A DNA stretch of 6,902 nucleotides from Bacillota bacterium (GCA_029779375.1 JAKPAR010000021.1:1-6902); one strand, 5' to 3'. Counted from the stretch's first letter, positions 1-5,691 are shown. Numbers and translations are program-made. The notes: generated from the letters alone by a model not told the origin.

Positions 1-672
1 AAAAGAAAAAATGATTTGATTATATATCTTGCTCATGATTTAAAAACACCATTGACTTCAATTATAGGGTATTTAACTATTCTCAAAGAAGAAAATGATA
101 TTAGTGAAAGATTTCGCAAGAAATATCTTGGAATTGTCTATGACAAAGCATTAAGGCTTGAAGATTTAATCAATGAATTTTTCGATATAACACGTTATAA
201 TCTAAATGATATTGTACTTGAAAAGTCTACAGTTGATTTTAGTTTTATGATGGAGCAAATCATTTATGAGTTCAAGCCGTTGTTAAGAGAAAAAAATCTT
301 AGCATTAATAGCAATATTGAATCTGGAATTAAGATAAATATAGATACAAATAAGATTGAAAGGGTTGTTGACAACATCATTAGAAACGCTATCAATTATT
401 CTTTTAAAGATAGTATAATTGATATTTGTGTAAGTAAAAGTGAAGATTTTGTAAATATAATTATTAAAAATAATGGACCAACAATCCCAAGTGAAAAACT
501 TGATCATATTTTTGATGAGTTTTTTAGACTTGATCCTTCTAGAAGTTCTGAGACTGGCAATGCTGGACTTGGACTTGCTATTGCAAAATCAATCGTAACG
601 GCTCATGGTGGCACTATCACAGCTAAGAGTAAAGATGATATTATAGAAATGAGTGTGAAACTTCCAATTTAA
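1..672 (+). CDS. VanS-like sensor histidine kinase, C-terminal part (5' end outside window)
   Basis: This is the cytoplasmic catalytic half of a membrane sensor kinase that would phosphorylate an OmpR-family response regulator. The frame is open from base 1 and reads KRKNDLIIYLAHDLKTPLTS, so the gene begins upstream; the TTG at 16 is not a real start. The phospho-accepting His (codon 34-36) lies in the H-box LAHDLKTP. The N-box (NIIRNAINYS) is near 376-405, a divergent D-box (NNGPTIP) near 469-489, the F-box FDEFFRLD near 511-534, and the G-box GNAGLGLAIAK at 556-588. From memory of the family, the sequence around the His and the FFRLDPSRSS...AGLGLAIAK stretch are characteristic of VanS-type kinases, and N in place of D in the D-box is usual for them. 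The response-regulator gene is presumably upstream. The carboxypeptidase downstream is a plausible target. The stimulus cannot be judged because the sensor domain is missing. Confidence 0.93.
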   Translation, partial: KRKNDLIIYLAHDLKTPLTSIIGYLTILKEENDISERFRKKYLGIVYDKALRLEDLINEFFDITRYNLNDIVLEKSTVDFSFMMEQIIYEFKPLLREKNLSINSNIESGIKINIDTNKIERVVDNIIRNAINYSFKDSIIDICVSKSEDFVNIIIKNNGPTIPSEKLDHIFDEFFRLDPSRSSETGNAGLGLAIAKSIVTAHGGTITAKSKDDIIEMSVKLPI

Positions 673-673
673 A

Positions 674-706
674 TTGTAAGAAAATCGTAAGTATTTAGTA
701 ATACAA
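674..706 (+). promoter_or_regulatory. Candidate VanR/OmpR-type response-regulator box: three direct heptamers, 11-bp period
   Basis: Three related heptamers follow each other with 4-bp gaps: TTGTAAG (674-680), TCGTAAG (685-691) and TAGTAAT (696-702). The shared core is T-N-GTAA-G/T. A 7+4 arrangement repeating every 11 bp, one helical turn, is the usual layout of sites bound head-to-tail by OmpR/PhoB-family regulators. From memory, VanR sites are described around a TCGTAnGAAA core, and the first two units resemble it. The site lies just after a VanS-like kinase gene and before a D-Ala-D-Ala carboxypeptidase gene, which fits control of that gene. No convincing promoter hexamers could be placed with it. 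Binding is inferred from pattern and context. Confidence 0.42.
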
Positions 707-714
707 AACGAAAG

Positions 715-766
715 AAATACACCTTGATTTTTGATAACATTGTATCAGAAACTAAGGTGTATTTTT
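715..766 (+). terminator. Hairpin with T-run after the kinase gene (terminator or attenuator)
   Basis: An 11-bp stem pairs AAATACACCTT (715-725) with AAGGTGTATTT (754-764) and runs into TTTTT. Its loop holds a second small stem, TGATA (732-736) with TATCA (743-747). The stem has only three G-C pairs, so it is a weak but credible intrinsic terminator for the kinase transcript. If the carboxypeptidase promoter lies upstream of it, next to the repeated heptamers, the hairpin would sit in that gene's leader and could act as an attenuator. The sequence does not decide between these. Confidence 0.55.
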
Positions 767-799
767 ATGAAATGATTAATGACTAAGCGGGAGGTACAT

Positions 800-1711
800 A
801 TGATGAAAAAAATTTTTAAACGTTTGATGATTATAATAATACTCTTATTTTTAATTGCTACATTAAAAAACAAATCTAGTTTTTTTGATCTTAATTTAGC
901 GAAATTTTCAAATGTATTTAATTCTGATGATTATGCTAGTAGATATATTTATGTTTTAGATCGAGAAGACAAAAGTGTGGAATATGAAAAGAATTCTAGG
1001 GAAAGGGCATATCCTGCATCACTTACCAAAATTATGACAACTATTGTAGCACTTGAACATATTGATGACCTATCAGCAGTTGCACCTATAGATGTAGATA
1101 CATATAAGGAAATGGTAGCAAATAATGCTTCTATGGCTGGGTTTTATGGTAGAGAACCAGTAACCTATAGAGATCTTCTTTATGGAACAATTTTAAGTTC
1201 TGGTGGTGAAGCTGCTAATTCTCTTGCTATAAATGTTGCAGGGAGTGTAGAGGATTTTGTCCGCCTTATGAATGAAAAGGCATCTGAACTTGGACTTGAA
1301 GATACTCATTTTACCAGTCCAGAAGGTCTTCACGATAAGAATCAATATACTTCGGCTTATGATATGGCAAAACTTTTGGATTATGCTTTAGATAATGGCG
1401 ATTTTAGAGCAATTTTCACGAAGAAGACTTTCAAGACTACATCTACTATGGATCATCCTAATGGGATTGTCTTAAAATCAACAGTTCTTTCAAAACTTGC
1501 TGGGATATCAGAGGAGGGCTTTGAGATAGTTGGTGGTAAATCAGGGACAACATATGAAGCTGGGGAATGTTGGGCAACACTTGGCATAAAGGAAGACCGT
1601 GAATATATTTGTATAGTTATGGGAGCACCTCTAAAAGATATCAGTAACCCAGATATGGCACAGATAGATGATACTATCAAACTTTATAAGAGAATCAAAA
1701 CTAATAAATAA
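800..1711 (+). CDS. Serine D-Ala-D-Ala carboxypeptidase, membrane-anchored, short form
   Basis: A low-molecular-weight penicillin-binding protein (peptidase family S11) that removes the terminal D-Ala from peptidoglycan stem peptides outside the cell. Of its 303 residues, about 4-24 are a basic stretch plus one hydrophobic helix, a signal anchor. The nucleophile motif SLTK is at 74-77 and the third motif KSGT at 247-250. The second motif, usually SxN, reads SGGEAAN (S134-G-G), so the expected Asn is replaced by Gly. The C-terminal beta-domain and amphipathic anchor of classic DacA/DacF proteins are absent, and the chain ends soon after the catalytic domain. The start at 800 follows GGGAGG (789-794) by 5 bases. 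ATG at 803 is equally possible, while ATG at 779 would place the ribosome site inside the gene. It is probably under the upstream VanS-like system. Serine-type VanY-like or DacJ-like roles are possible. Confidence 0.88.
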   Translation: MMKKIFKRLMIIIILLFLIATLKNKSSFFDLNLAKFSNVFNSDDYASRYIYVLDREDKSVEYEKNSRERAYPASLTKIMTTIVALEHIDDLSAVAPIDVDTYKEMVANNASMAGFYGREPVTYRDLLYGTILSSGGEAANSLAINVAGSVEDFVRLMNEKASELGLEDTHFTSPEGLHDKNQYTSAYDMAKLLDYALDNGDFRAIFTKKTFKTTSTMDHPNGIVLKSTVLSKLAGISEEGFEIVGGKSGTTYEAGECWATLGIKEDREYICIVMGAPLKDISNPDMAQIDDTIKLYKRIKTNK

Positions 1712-1713
1712 TC

Positions 1714-1752
1714 AAAATTCTGCGACAGTGAGGACCGTCCCCACTGTCGCAT
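1714..1752. repeat. REP-like palindromic repeat, copy 1
   Basis: A 39-bp element with 10-bp perfect arms, TGCGACAGTG (1721-1730) and CACTGTCGCA (1742-1751). The 11-base centre can pair further through GG and CC. It matches copy 2 (2567-2605) at 38 of 39 positions; the one difference is G1733 against A2586. It is richer in GC than the surrounding DNA. It lies in the 46-bp gap between the converging carboxypeptidase and peroxiredoxin genes, where it could also slow transcription from both sides, although no clear T-run follows either arm. From memory, GCGACAGTGGGGACGG-type palindromes are scattered through many Firmicutes genomes and are linked to Y1/REP-associated transposases. Confidence 0.85.
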
Positions 1753-1757
1753 CCACA

Positions 1758-2477
1758 TTAATCATCAAAAGCTTCGCTAACTTTCCAATGTTTCCAGACG
1801 TTGCCTACAAGTTCTGGGCCAGGTTTTAGAGTGGTTTTTCCTGGTTTCCAACCGGAAGGAGTAACTTCTTTGCCTTTTGTTTCTCTTACCAATTGGAAAG
1901 CTTTTATTTGTCTTATAGTTTCTCCTACATTTCTTCCAACTGGTGGTGTAAGTACTTCAAAACCTTGGATTATGCCATCTGGATCGATAATGAATCTCCC
2001 TCTTGTTTCAACTCCACTATCTTCATCATAAATACCATACATTTTTCCAATACTTCCATCTTGGTCTGCTAACATTGGGAATGGAATGTTTTTACCAATC
2101 ATTTTAGATAATTCATGTTCATTCCACATCTTATGAACAAATATGGAGTCTACACTTATTGAAAGAACTTGCACGTCTAAATCTTGCAATTCAGGATATT
2201 TTTCAGCAACTGCTGAAACTTCAGTAGCTCAGACGAAGGTGAAATCTCCTGGATAGAAACACAATAGTACCCATTTTCCCTTATAATCATCTAGACTAAC
2301 TTTCGTAAATTTACCATCATGAAAGGCTGGTGCAGTAAAGTTTGGTGCAGGTTTTCCTACTTTTATCATTTTATATTCATCCTCCTTTTTAATAGTTTCA
2401 GCTACTTTTGTAGCTTCATTTTCTGAATTCTTTTCTATTGTAGGTCTAGTACAGTTTGCTTTAATTTCATTCTCCAT
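1758..2477 (-). CDS. prxU: Selenocysteine-containing peroxiredoxin (PrxU/AhpC-type), UGA read through as Sec
   Basis: A thiol-dependent (here selenol-dependent) peroxidase that reduces H2O2 and organic peroxides in the cytoplasm. The gene reads as one 239-residue frame if the UGA at 2229-2231 encodes selenocysteine 83. Codons on both sides are in the same frame and match the family: [15 protein letters not shown], then [13 protein letters not shown], where the usual motif is FVCPTE, then [14 protein letters not shown] and [10 protein letters not shown]. The catalytic motif P76...T80..U83 is complete, with Arg in RGRF at 159-161. The resolving Cys of 2-Cys AhpC proteins is replaced ([11 protein letters not shown]206). 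The only cysteines are C9 and C73. The start at 2477 follows AGGAG (2485-2489) by 7 bases and adds a 36-residue lead containing NCTRP. ATG at 2369 follows AAGGAGG (2381-2387) by 11 bases and gives 203 residues with Sec47, which from memory is the size and Sec position of Eubacterium acidaminophilum PrxU. The gene stands alone between two palindromic repeats. A reduction partner is not visible. Confidence 0.92.
2201..2218 (-). promoter_or_regulatory. Bacterial SECIS hairpin for selenocysteine insertion
   Basis: On the mRNA, a perfect 7-bp stem, UUUCAGC with GCUGAAA, closes a 4-base AGUU loop. The stem starts 11 bases after the UGA and the loop G is the 19th base after it. Bacterial SECIS elements lie inside the coding region directly after the UGA, with the apical loop roughly 16-37 bases downstream and a conserved G early in the loop; both are met. 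A competing smaller fold (CUGA-AGUU-UCAG) overlaps it. SelB binding is inferred from this geometry and from the position of the UGA in the enzyme. Confidence 0.8.
2229..2231 (-). other. In-frame UGA recoded as selenocysteine (catalytic residue)
   Basis: The codon is TGA on the minus strand, between FYPGDFTFV and [10 protein letters not shown]. This is the exact position of the peroxidatic Cys in peroxiredoxins. No other stop interrupts the frame from 2513 to the TAA at 1758-1760, and no indel is needed to join the two halves. Confidence 0.9.
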
Positions 2478-2491
2478 AAAATCACTCCTAT

Positions 2492-2506
2492 TGATAATTG
2501 TTATAA
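2492..2506 (-). promoter_or_regulatory. PerR/Fur-like 7-1-7 operator before the peroxiredoxin gene
   Basis: On the gene's strand the site reads TTATAACAATTATCA. Against the PerR box TTATAAT-N-ATTATAA it matches 12 of 14 defined bases, six per half-site. Read on the other strand it also matches 12 of 14 of a Fur box (TGATAAT-N-ATTATCA). It ends just upstream of the ribosome binding site (2485-2489), so a bound repressor would block early transcription. PerR controlling a peroxide-scavenging enzyme is a common pairing in Firmicutes. The region is AT-rich, so a chance match is possible. Confidence 0.45.
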
Positions 2507-2517
2507 TATACACACAA

Positions 2518-2565
2518 ATTATAGATCTTATCTATAGTTATACCCATAAAAATTATTTTAAACAA
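2518..2565 (-). promoter_or_regulatory. Candidate promoter region of the peroxiredoxin gene
   Basis: Two partial solutions are visible on the minus strand. One is TTGTTT (2560-2565), a 17-base spacer, then TATAAC (2537-2542). The other is a perfect -10 TATAAT (2518-2523) with only a weak -35, TGGGTA (2541-2546). The second would start transcription close to the PerR-like box at 2492-2506. The -10 of the second overlaps the inverted repeat at 2520-2536. Neither has a strong -35. Confidence 0.3.
2520..2536. repeat. Perfect 7-3-7 inverted repeat in the intergenic region
   Basis: TATAGAT-CTT-ATCTATA is a perfect palindrome with a 3-base centre, lying between the peroxiredoxin gene and the oppositely directed solute-binding protein gene and overlapping a candidate -10 hexamer. 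Its size suits a dimeric repressor site. It has only two G-C pairs and lies in AT-rich DNA, so chance cannot be ruled out. The rest of the 2478-2654 gap holds the PerR-like box, repeat copy 2 and ribosome binding sites, and no further gene. Confidence 0.3.
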
Positions 2566-2566
2566 T

Positions 2567-2605
2567 AAAATTCTGCGACAGTGAGAACCGTCCCCACTGT
2601 CGCAT
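2567..2605. repeat. REP-like palindromic repeat, copy 2
   Basis: Second copy of the 39-bp element, in the same orientation as copy 1 and 853 bp away, differing at one base (A2586). The arms are 2574-2583 and 2595-2604. It lies upstream of the peroxiredoxin gene and 49 bp before the solute-binding protein start. The identity includes the AAAATTC flank on the left and AT on the right, which marks the element's likely ends. With copy 1 it brackets the peroxiredoxin gene and its whole promoter region. Confidence 0.85.
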
Positions 2606-2654
2606 ACATAAATTGGACTTCTTTTGAATATTTTATATTCAGGAGGTGTTTTTT

Positions 2655-3971
2655 TTGAGAGGCAAAAAACAGAAAATAGCAAGTATTATTCTAATTGCAT
2701 TTATTGTATTTTGGTCTGTATATATGCATTTCAATGATGTGGAATCTCTTACAGAAGTAGAAGAAGAAAATTATACTGGAATAATAAAAATTTATGATTA
2801 TCCAAGATTAGATTTAGATAGTGGAAGTAGATATACTTGGATTCAAGGGAAAATAAAAGCTTTTGAAAGGAAAAATCCTGGTGTATATATTGAATTTACA
2901 CCACTGGATTGGAAAAGTGGACCACAACTCATAAGGGAGAGTATGAAGAATGGTGATGGCCCAGATATAATTCCTATAAGTTATAAATTTGATGATTTTG
3001 AAAAACTTGAGGTGTTAGATGAATATTTTTCTAAAGATGAACTAGATGAATTTAGAGATGAAGCATTAAAAGCTACTACATATGATGACAAATTGATTGG
3101 AATACCTTTTGCTATGAATACTTATGTTATGTATTTAAATTTAGATTTGTTTAATGAAAGGGGAGTATCTCCACCTCATGATGGAAATTGGACTTATGAG
3201 GAATTTGTGGAGATTCTTAAATCCCTTACTTTTGATTCTGATGGTGATGGACTAACTGATCACTATGGATTTGTTTCTTTTGTAGAACCAAATTATTACA
3301 ATATTTGGGGTCTAATACTTGGGGATGGGGCAGATATTTTAAATTGCAAGAAGGGAGATTATTCGTTTTATGGAGAAGAAGCAGTAAGAGGAATAGAAAG
3401 GGTTTTGGATTTGAAATATAAATATGAAGTAACTCCTGAATTTTTTGGTATAATAGGAGAGGAGGAATGTTGGGAAATGTTTAGTGCTGATAAAAATATA
3501 GCGGTATATCCCACAGGTTCTTGGGCAGTGAAGGCACTGTCTGATCTCCAAAATGATGGTGAAGGATTTAATTTTGATGTGGCCAATTATCCTAGTGGGG
3601 ATAAAAAAACTCCAAGAGTGTTGACAAATAGCATAGCATCCTTTGGAATTGTCAAGGATGAAGATATAAAGAAGATGGAGATGTGTGTAAAGTTCTTGAA
3701 ATTCTTAACGGGAGAATCTAATCAAAGAACTCTTGAAAAGCTTGGGCTTTTCTCAGTGAAAAAGGGTATGGATGATATGTACGTAGATAATTTCAGAATG
3801 AGAAAAATTGAGTCTTATCTTGACAATGTAGTAGTTTTACCTAAATGTAAAAAATGGGAAAATATAGATGTTATATTGCAAGAAGAATTGAGAAGGGCAA
3901 TACTCAAAGAAAAATCCTCAAAAGAAGCAGTAGAGGATGCAAAGTTGAGAGTGGAAGAATTGACAAGATAA
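2655..3971 (+). CDS. Extracellular solute-binding protein, family 1 (sugar-type), membrane-anchored
   Basis: A 438-residue periplasmic-binding-protein fold of the kind that delivers sugars or oligosaccharides to ABC importers on the outer face of the membrane. Residues 2-7 are basic and 8-26 form a hydrophobic helix. No lipobox Cys follows, so it looks anchored by an uncleaved helix rather than lipidated. Family signs are FERKNPGVYIEF (about 70-81), GDGPDIIP (100-107), GIPFAMNTYVMYLNLDLFN (149-167), a calcium-loop-like DSDGDGLTD (194-202), YPTGSWAV (285-292) and a helical C-terminus. The start is TTG at 2655, 8 bases after AGGAGG (2641-2646). The upstream GTG at 2646 overlaps that site and is unlikely. 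No permease or ATPase gene is adjacent, so the transporter partner and ligand are unknown, and a sensing role is possible. It precedes murB by 41 bp. Confidence 0.87.
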   Translation: MRGKKQKIASIILIAFIVFWSVYMHFNDVESLTEVEEENYTGIIKIYDYPRLDLDSGSRYTWIQGKIKAFERKNPGVYIEFTPLDWKSGPQLIRESMKNGDGPDIIPISYKFDDFEKLEVLDEYFSKDELDEFRDEALKATTYDDKLIGIPFAMNTYVMYLNLDLFNERGVSPPHDGNWTYEEFVEILKSLTFDSDGDGLTDHYGFVSFVEPNYYNIWGLILGDGADILNCKKGDYSFYGEEAVRGIERVLDLKYKYEVTPEFFGIIGEEECWEMFSADKNIAVYPTGSWAVKALSDLQNDGEGFNFDVANYPSGDKKTPRVLTNSIASFGIVKDEDIKKMEMCVKFLKFLTGESNQRTLEKLGLFSVKKGMDDMYVDNFRMRKIESYLDNVVVLPKCKKWENIDVILQEELRRAILKEKSSKEAVEDAKLRVEELTR

Positions 3972-3988
3972 TGTATAATATTGATTAT
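3960..3988 (+). promoter_or_regulatory. Possible murB promoter overlapping the end of the upstream gene
   Basis: A consensus -35 TTGACA (3960-3965) overlaps the last codons of the solute-binding protein gene. With a 17-base spacer the -10 would be GATTAT (3983-3988), which matches 4 of 6 consensus bases. Transcription would begin about 5 bases before the ribosome site at 4000. A TATAAT at 3974-3979 is closer to consensus but has no -35 at proper spacing. If real, murB and the following genes can be expressed separately from the binding protein. Confidence 0.3.
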
Positions 3989-4012
3989 GAATAAATGACA
4001 GGAGTGGTTTTT

Positions 4013-4924
4013 TTGGAAAACAATTTAAATAGATTGTTTAGTGAACAATTAAAATTTGCTAAGATACTCATAGATGAACCTATGAAAAATCATACTTCAT
4101 TTAAAATAGGTGGACCAGTAGATGTGATGGTTATACCTAGATGTATAGAAGAACTTGTTGAAACTATAAATATTTGTAAAAAAAATGATATAGATTATTA
4201 TATAATAGGAAATGGAACCAATTTGTTGGTCAGTGACAAGGGTATTCGAGGAGTTGTCATAAAAATTTCAGAAGGATTGGGAAATATTTCGGTTGAAGGT
4301 ACTACTATGAAAGCTCAAGCTGGAGCTTTGGTTACAGTTGCAAGCAAAATTGCTTTAAAGAATTCTCTCACAGGACTAGAATTTGCCAGCGGCATACCAG
4401 GTAGTATTGGGGGAGCTGTGACTATGAATGCAGGAGCTTATGGCGGTGAAATGAAGGATATAGTGACTAAAGTTAAATGCCTTGATGAGGATGGAAATAT
4501 AGTTGAATATACTGGAGATGAGATGAATTTCAGATATAGAGGAAGTAGAATAGGGGATGAAAATTTAATAGTTCTTGAGGCAGAAATGGAACTTCAAAAG
4601 GGCAATTTTGAGAAAATAGAAAAAACCATGAGAGAACTTACTGAAAAGAGAAATTCAAAGCAACCACTACAGTTTCCTAGTGGTGGAAGCACTTTTAAAA
4701 GGCCAGAAGGCTATTTTGCAGGGAAACTTATAGATGATTCAGGTCTTAGAGGTGTTAGATATGGGGATGCACAGATTTCAGATAAACATTGCGGATTTAT
4801 AGTTAATTTAGGGAATGCAAGTTGCAAGGATGTTTTAACATTGATACAATTAGTGCAAAAAGTTGTAAAGGACAATTTTGATGTGTGTTTGGAACCAGAA
4901 ATAAAAATTATTGGAGAAAAGTAG
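4013..4924 (+). CDS. murB: UDP-N-acetylenolpyruvoylglucosamine reductase MurB
   Basis: A cytoplasmic FAD- and NADPH-dependent enzyme that reduces UDP-GlcNAc-enolpyruvate to UDP-MurNAc, the second committed step of peptidoglycan precursor synthesis. The 303-residue length is normal for the shorter type II MurB. The FAD-binding part shows NHTSFKIGGP (26-35), GNGTNLLV (66-73) and the glycine-rich ASGIPGSIGGAVTMNAGAYG (125-144). The substrate and catalytic part shows YRGSR (175-179, Arg176), SGGSTFKRPEGYFAGKLI (223-240, proton donor Ser226) and the C-terminal EPEIKIIG with the catalytic Glu. The start is TTG at 4013, 8 bases after AGGAG (4000-4004); the ATG at 3995 lies upstream of that site. It is followed by the PHP gene after 12 bp, consistent with one transcript. 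Confidence 0.97.
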   Translation: MENNLNRLFSEQLKFAKILIDEPMKNHTSFKIGGPVDVMVIPRCIEELVETINICKKNDIDYYIIGNGTNLLVSDKGIRGVVIKISEGLGNISVEGTTMKAQAGALVTVASKIALKNSLTGLEFASGIPGSIGGAVTMNAGAYGGEMKDIVTKVKCLDEDGNIVEYTGDEMNFRYRGSRIGDENLIVLEAEMELQKGNFEKIEKTMRELTEKRNSKQPLQFPSGGSTFKRPEGYFAGKLIDDSGLRGVRYGDAQISDKHCGFIVNLGNASCKDVLTLIQLVQKVVKDNFDVCLEPEIKIIGEK

Positions 4925-4936
4925 AAAGGAAAAGAT

Positions 4937-5674
4937 ATGATATTAATAGGAGATTATCATACTCATACTATATATAGCCATGGGAGTGGTACTATAAGGG
5001 AAAATGTAGAGGAGGCTTTAAAAAAGGGGCTTAAAGAAATTGCTATATGTGATCATGGCCCCGGCCATATAGGTTATGGTGTGAAGAAGAAAAATATAGA
5101 AGTTATGAGAAGAGAAATTGATGAATTAAATAGAGAGTATGAATCTAAAGGTATTAAAATTCTCTTTGGTATGGAAGCTAATATTGTAAAATATGATGGT
5201 ACTATAGATTTAAATGAGGAAGAAATAGAACTTCTTGATATACTTCTTCTAGGTTTTCATTTTGGTGCTATGCCTAGAAATCCTATAGATTGGTCTAAAT
5301 TGTATATATTTAATTTTTTATCTAAATTTGTACCAGGAATGAAGAAGACAATGGTTGAAATGAATACAATGGCTCTTTTAAAGGCTATGGATAGATATCC
5401 TATAGATTTGATAACCCATCCAGGTTCTAAAGTCTATGTGGATATAGAAAGAATTGCAAAGAAAGCTGCTAGAGTAGGTACTGCCCTTGAGATAAACTCA
5501 AGTCACAGCCATTTAACTGTAGATGAAATAAAAATAGCACTAAAAGAAGATGTCAAATTCTATATAAATAGCGATGCTCATACTCCTGAAAATGTTGGAA
5601 ATTTAAAAAATGGAATAGAAAGAGCAGAAAAGGCAAAAGTACCAATAGAAAGAATAGTAAATGCTATAGTTTAA
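4937..5674 (+). CDS. PHP-domain metallophosphoesterase (YcdX/histidinol-phosphatase-like)
   Basis: A 245-residue stand-alone PHP domain, a TIM-barrel-like hydrolase with a metal cluster. All nine ligands expected from the YcdX-type trinuclear site can be placed: H8 and H10 (DYHTHT), H15 (SHG), H40 (CDHG), E80 (GMEANI), H108 (GFHFG), H161 (THPG), D213 and H215 (NSDAHT). This argues for an active phosphoesterase. The substrate is not known: the family includes histidinol-phosphate phosphatases and several uncharacterised enzymes, and no histidine-synthesis genes are nearby. ATG at 4937 follows AAAGGA (4925-4930) by 6 bases. It sits between murB and rapZ with short gaps of 12 and 17 bp, an arrangement seen in Clostridia, which suggests a link to cell-wall or amino-sugar metabolism. 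Confidence 0.9.
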   Translation: MILIGDYHTHTIYSHGSGTIRENVEEALKKGLKEIAICDHGPGHIGYGVKKKNIEVMRREIDELNREYESKGIKILFGMEANIVKYDGTIDLNEEEIELLDILLLGFHFGAMPRNPIDWSKLYIFNFLSKFVPGMKKTMVEMNTMALLKAMDRYPIDLITHPGSKVYVDIERIAKKAARVGTALEINSSHSHLTVDEIKIALKEDVKFYINSDAHTPENVGNLKNGIERAEKAKVPIERIVNAIV

Positions 5675-5691
5675 TTTTTGGAGGTGATGAT

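Noticed and set aside
283..507. Minus-strand 74-residue frame inside the kinase gene
   Set aside because: Antisense to the conserved ATPase domain; low-complexity Ile/Asn/Tyr translation typical of AT-rich shadows.
1801..2031. Plus-strand 76-residue frame inside the peroxiredoxin gene
   Set aside because: Antisense shadow of a well-conserved coding region.
1758..2513. Peroxiredoxin as a pseudogene or as two separate genes
   Set aside because: The only defect is one UGA at the catalytic Cys position with a SECIS-like hairpin after it. The second half has no start codon or ribosome site of its own at the break (its first listed residue is an internal TTG Leu).
1714..2605. The two palindromic repeats as a CRISPR array
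   Set aside because: Only two copies, 853 bp apart with a gene between them; no regular spacers and no cas genes.
2646..2654. GTG start for the solute-binding protein
   Set aside because: The codon overlaps the AGGAGG ribosome site; TTG at 2655 has proper 8-base spacing.
2488..2682. Minus-strand 64-residue frame crossing repeat copy 2
   Set aside because: It runs through the palindromic repeat, a promoter region and the start of the solute-binding protein gene; no family features and no ribosome site.
3339..3586. Two minus-strand frames inside the solute-binding protein gene
   Set aside because: Overlapping antisense frames with no ribosome site, opposite a clear family match.
3995..4012. 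ATG 3995 as murB start
   Set aside because: It has no upstream ribosome site, and AGGAG at 4000-4004 points to TTG at 4013, which also matches the usual MurB length.
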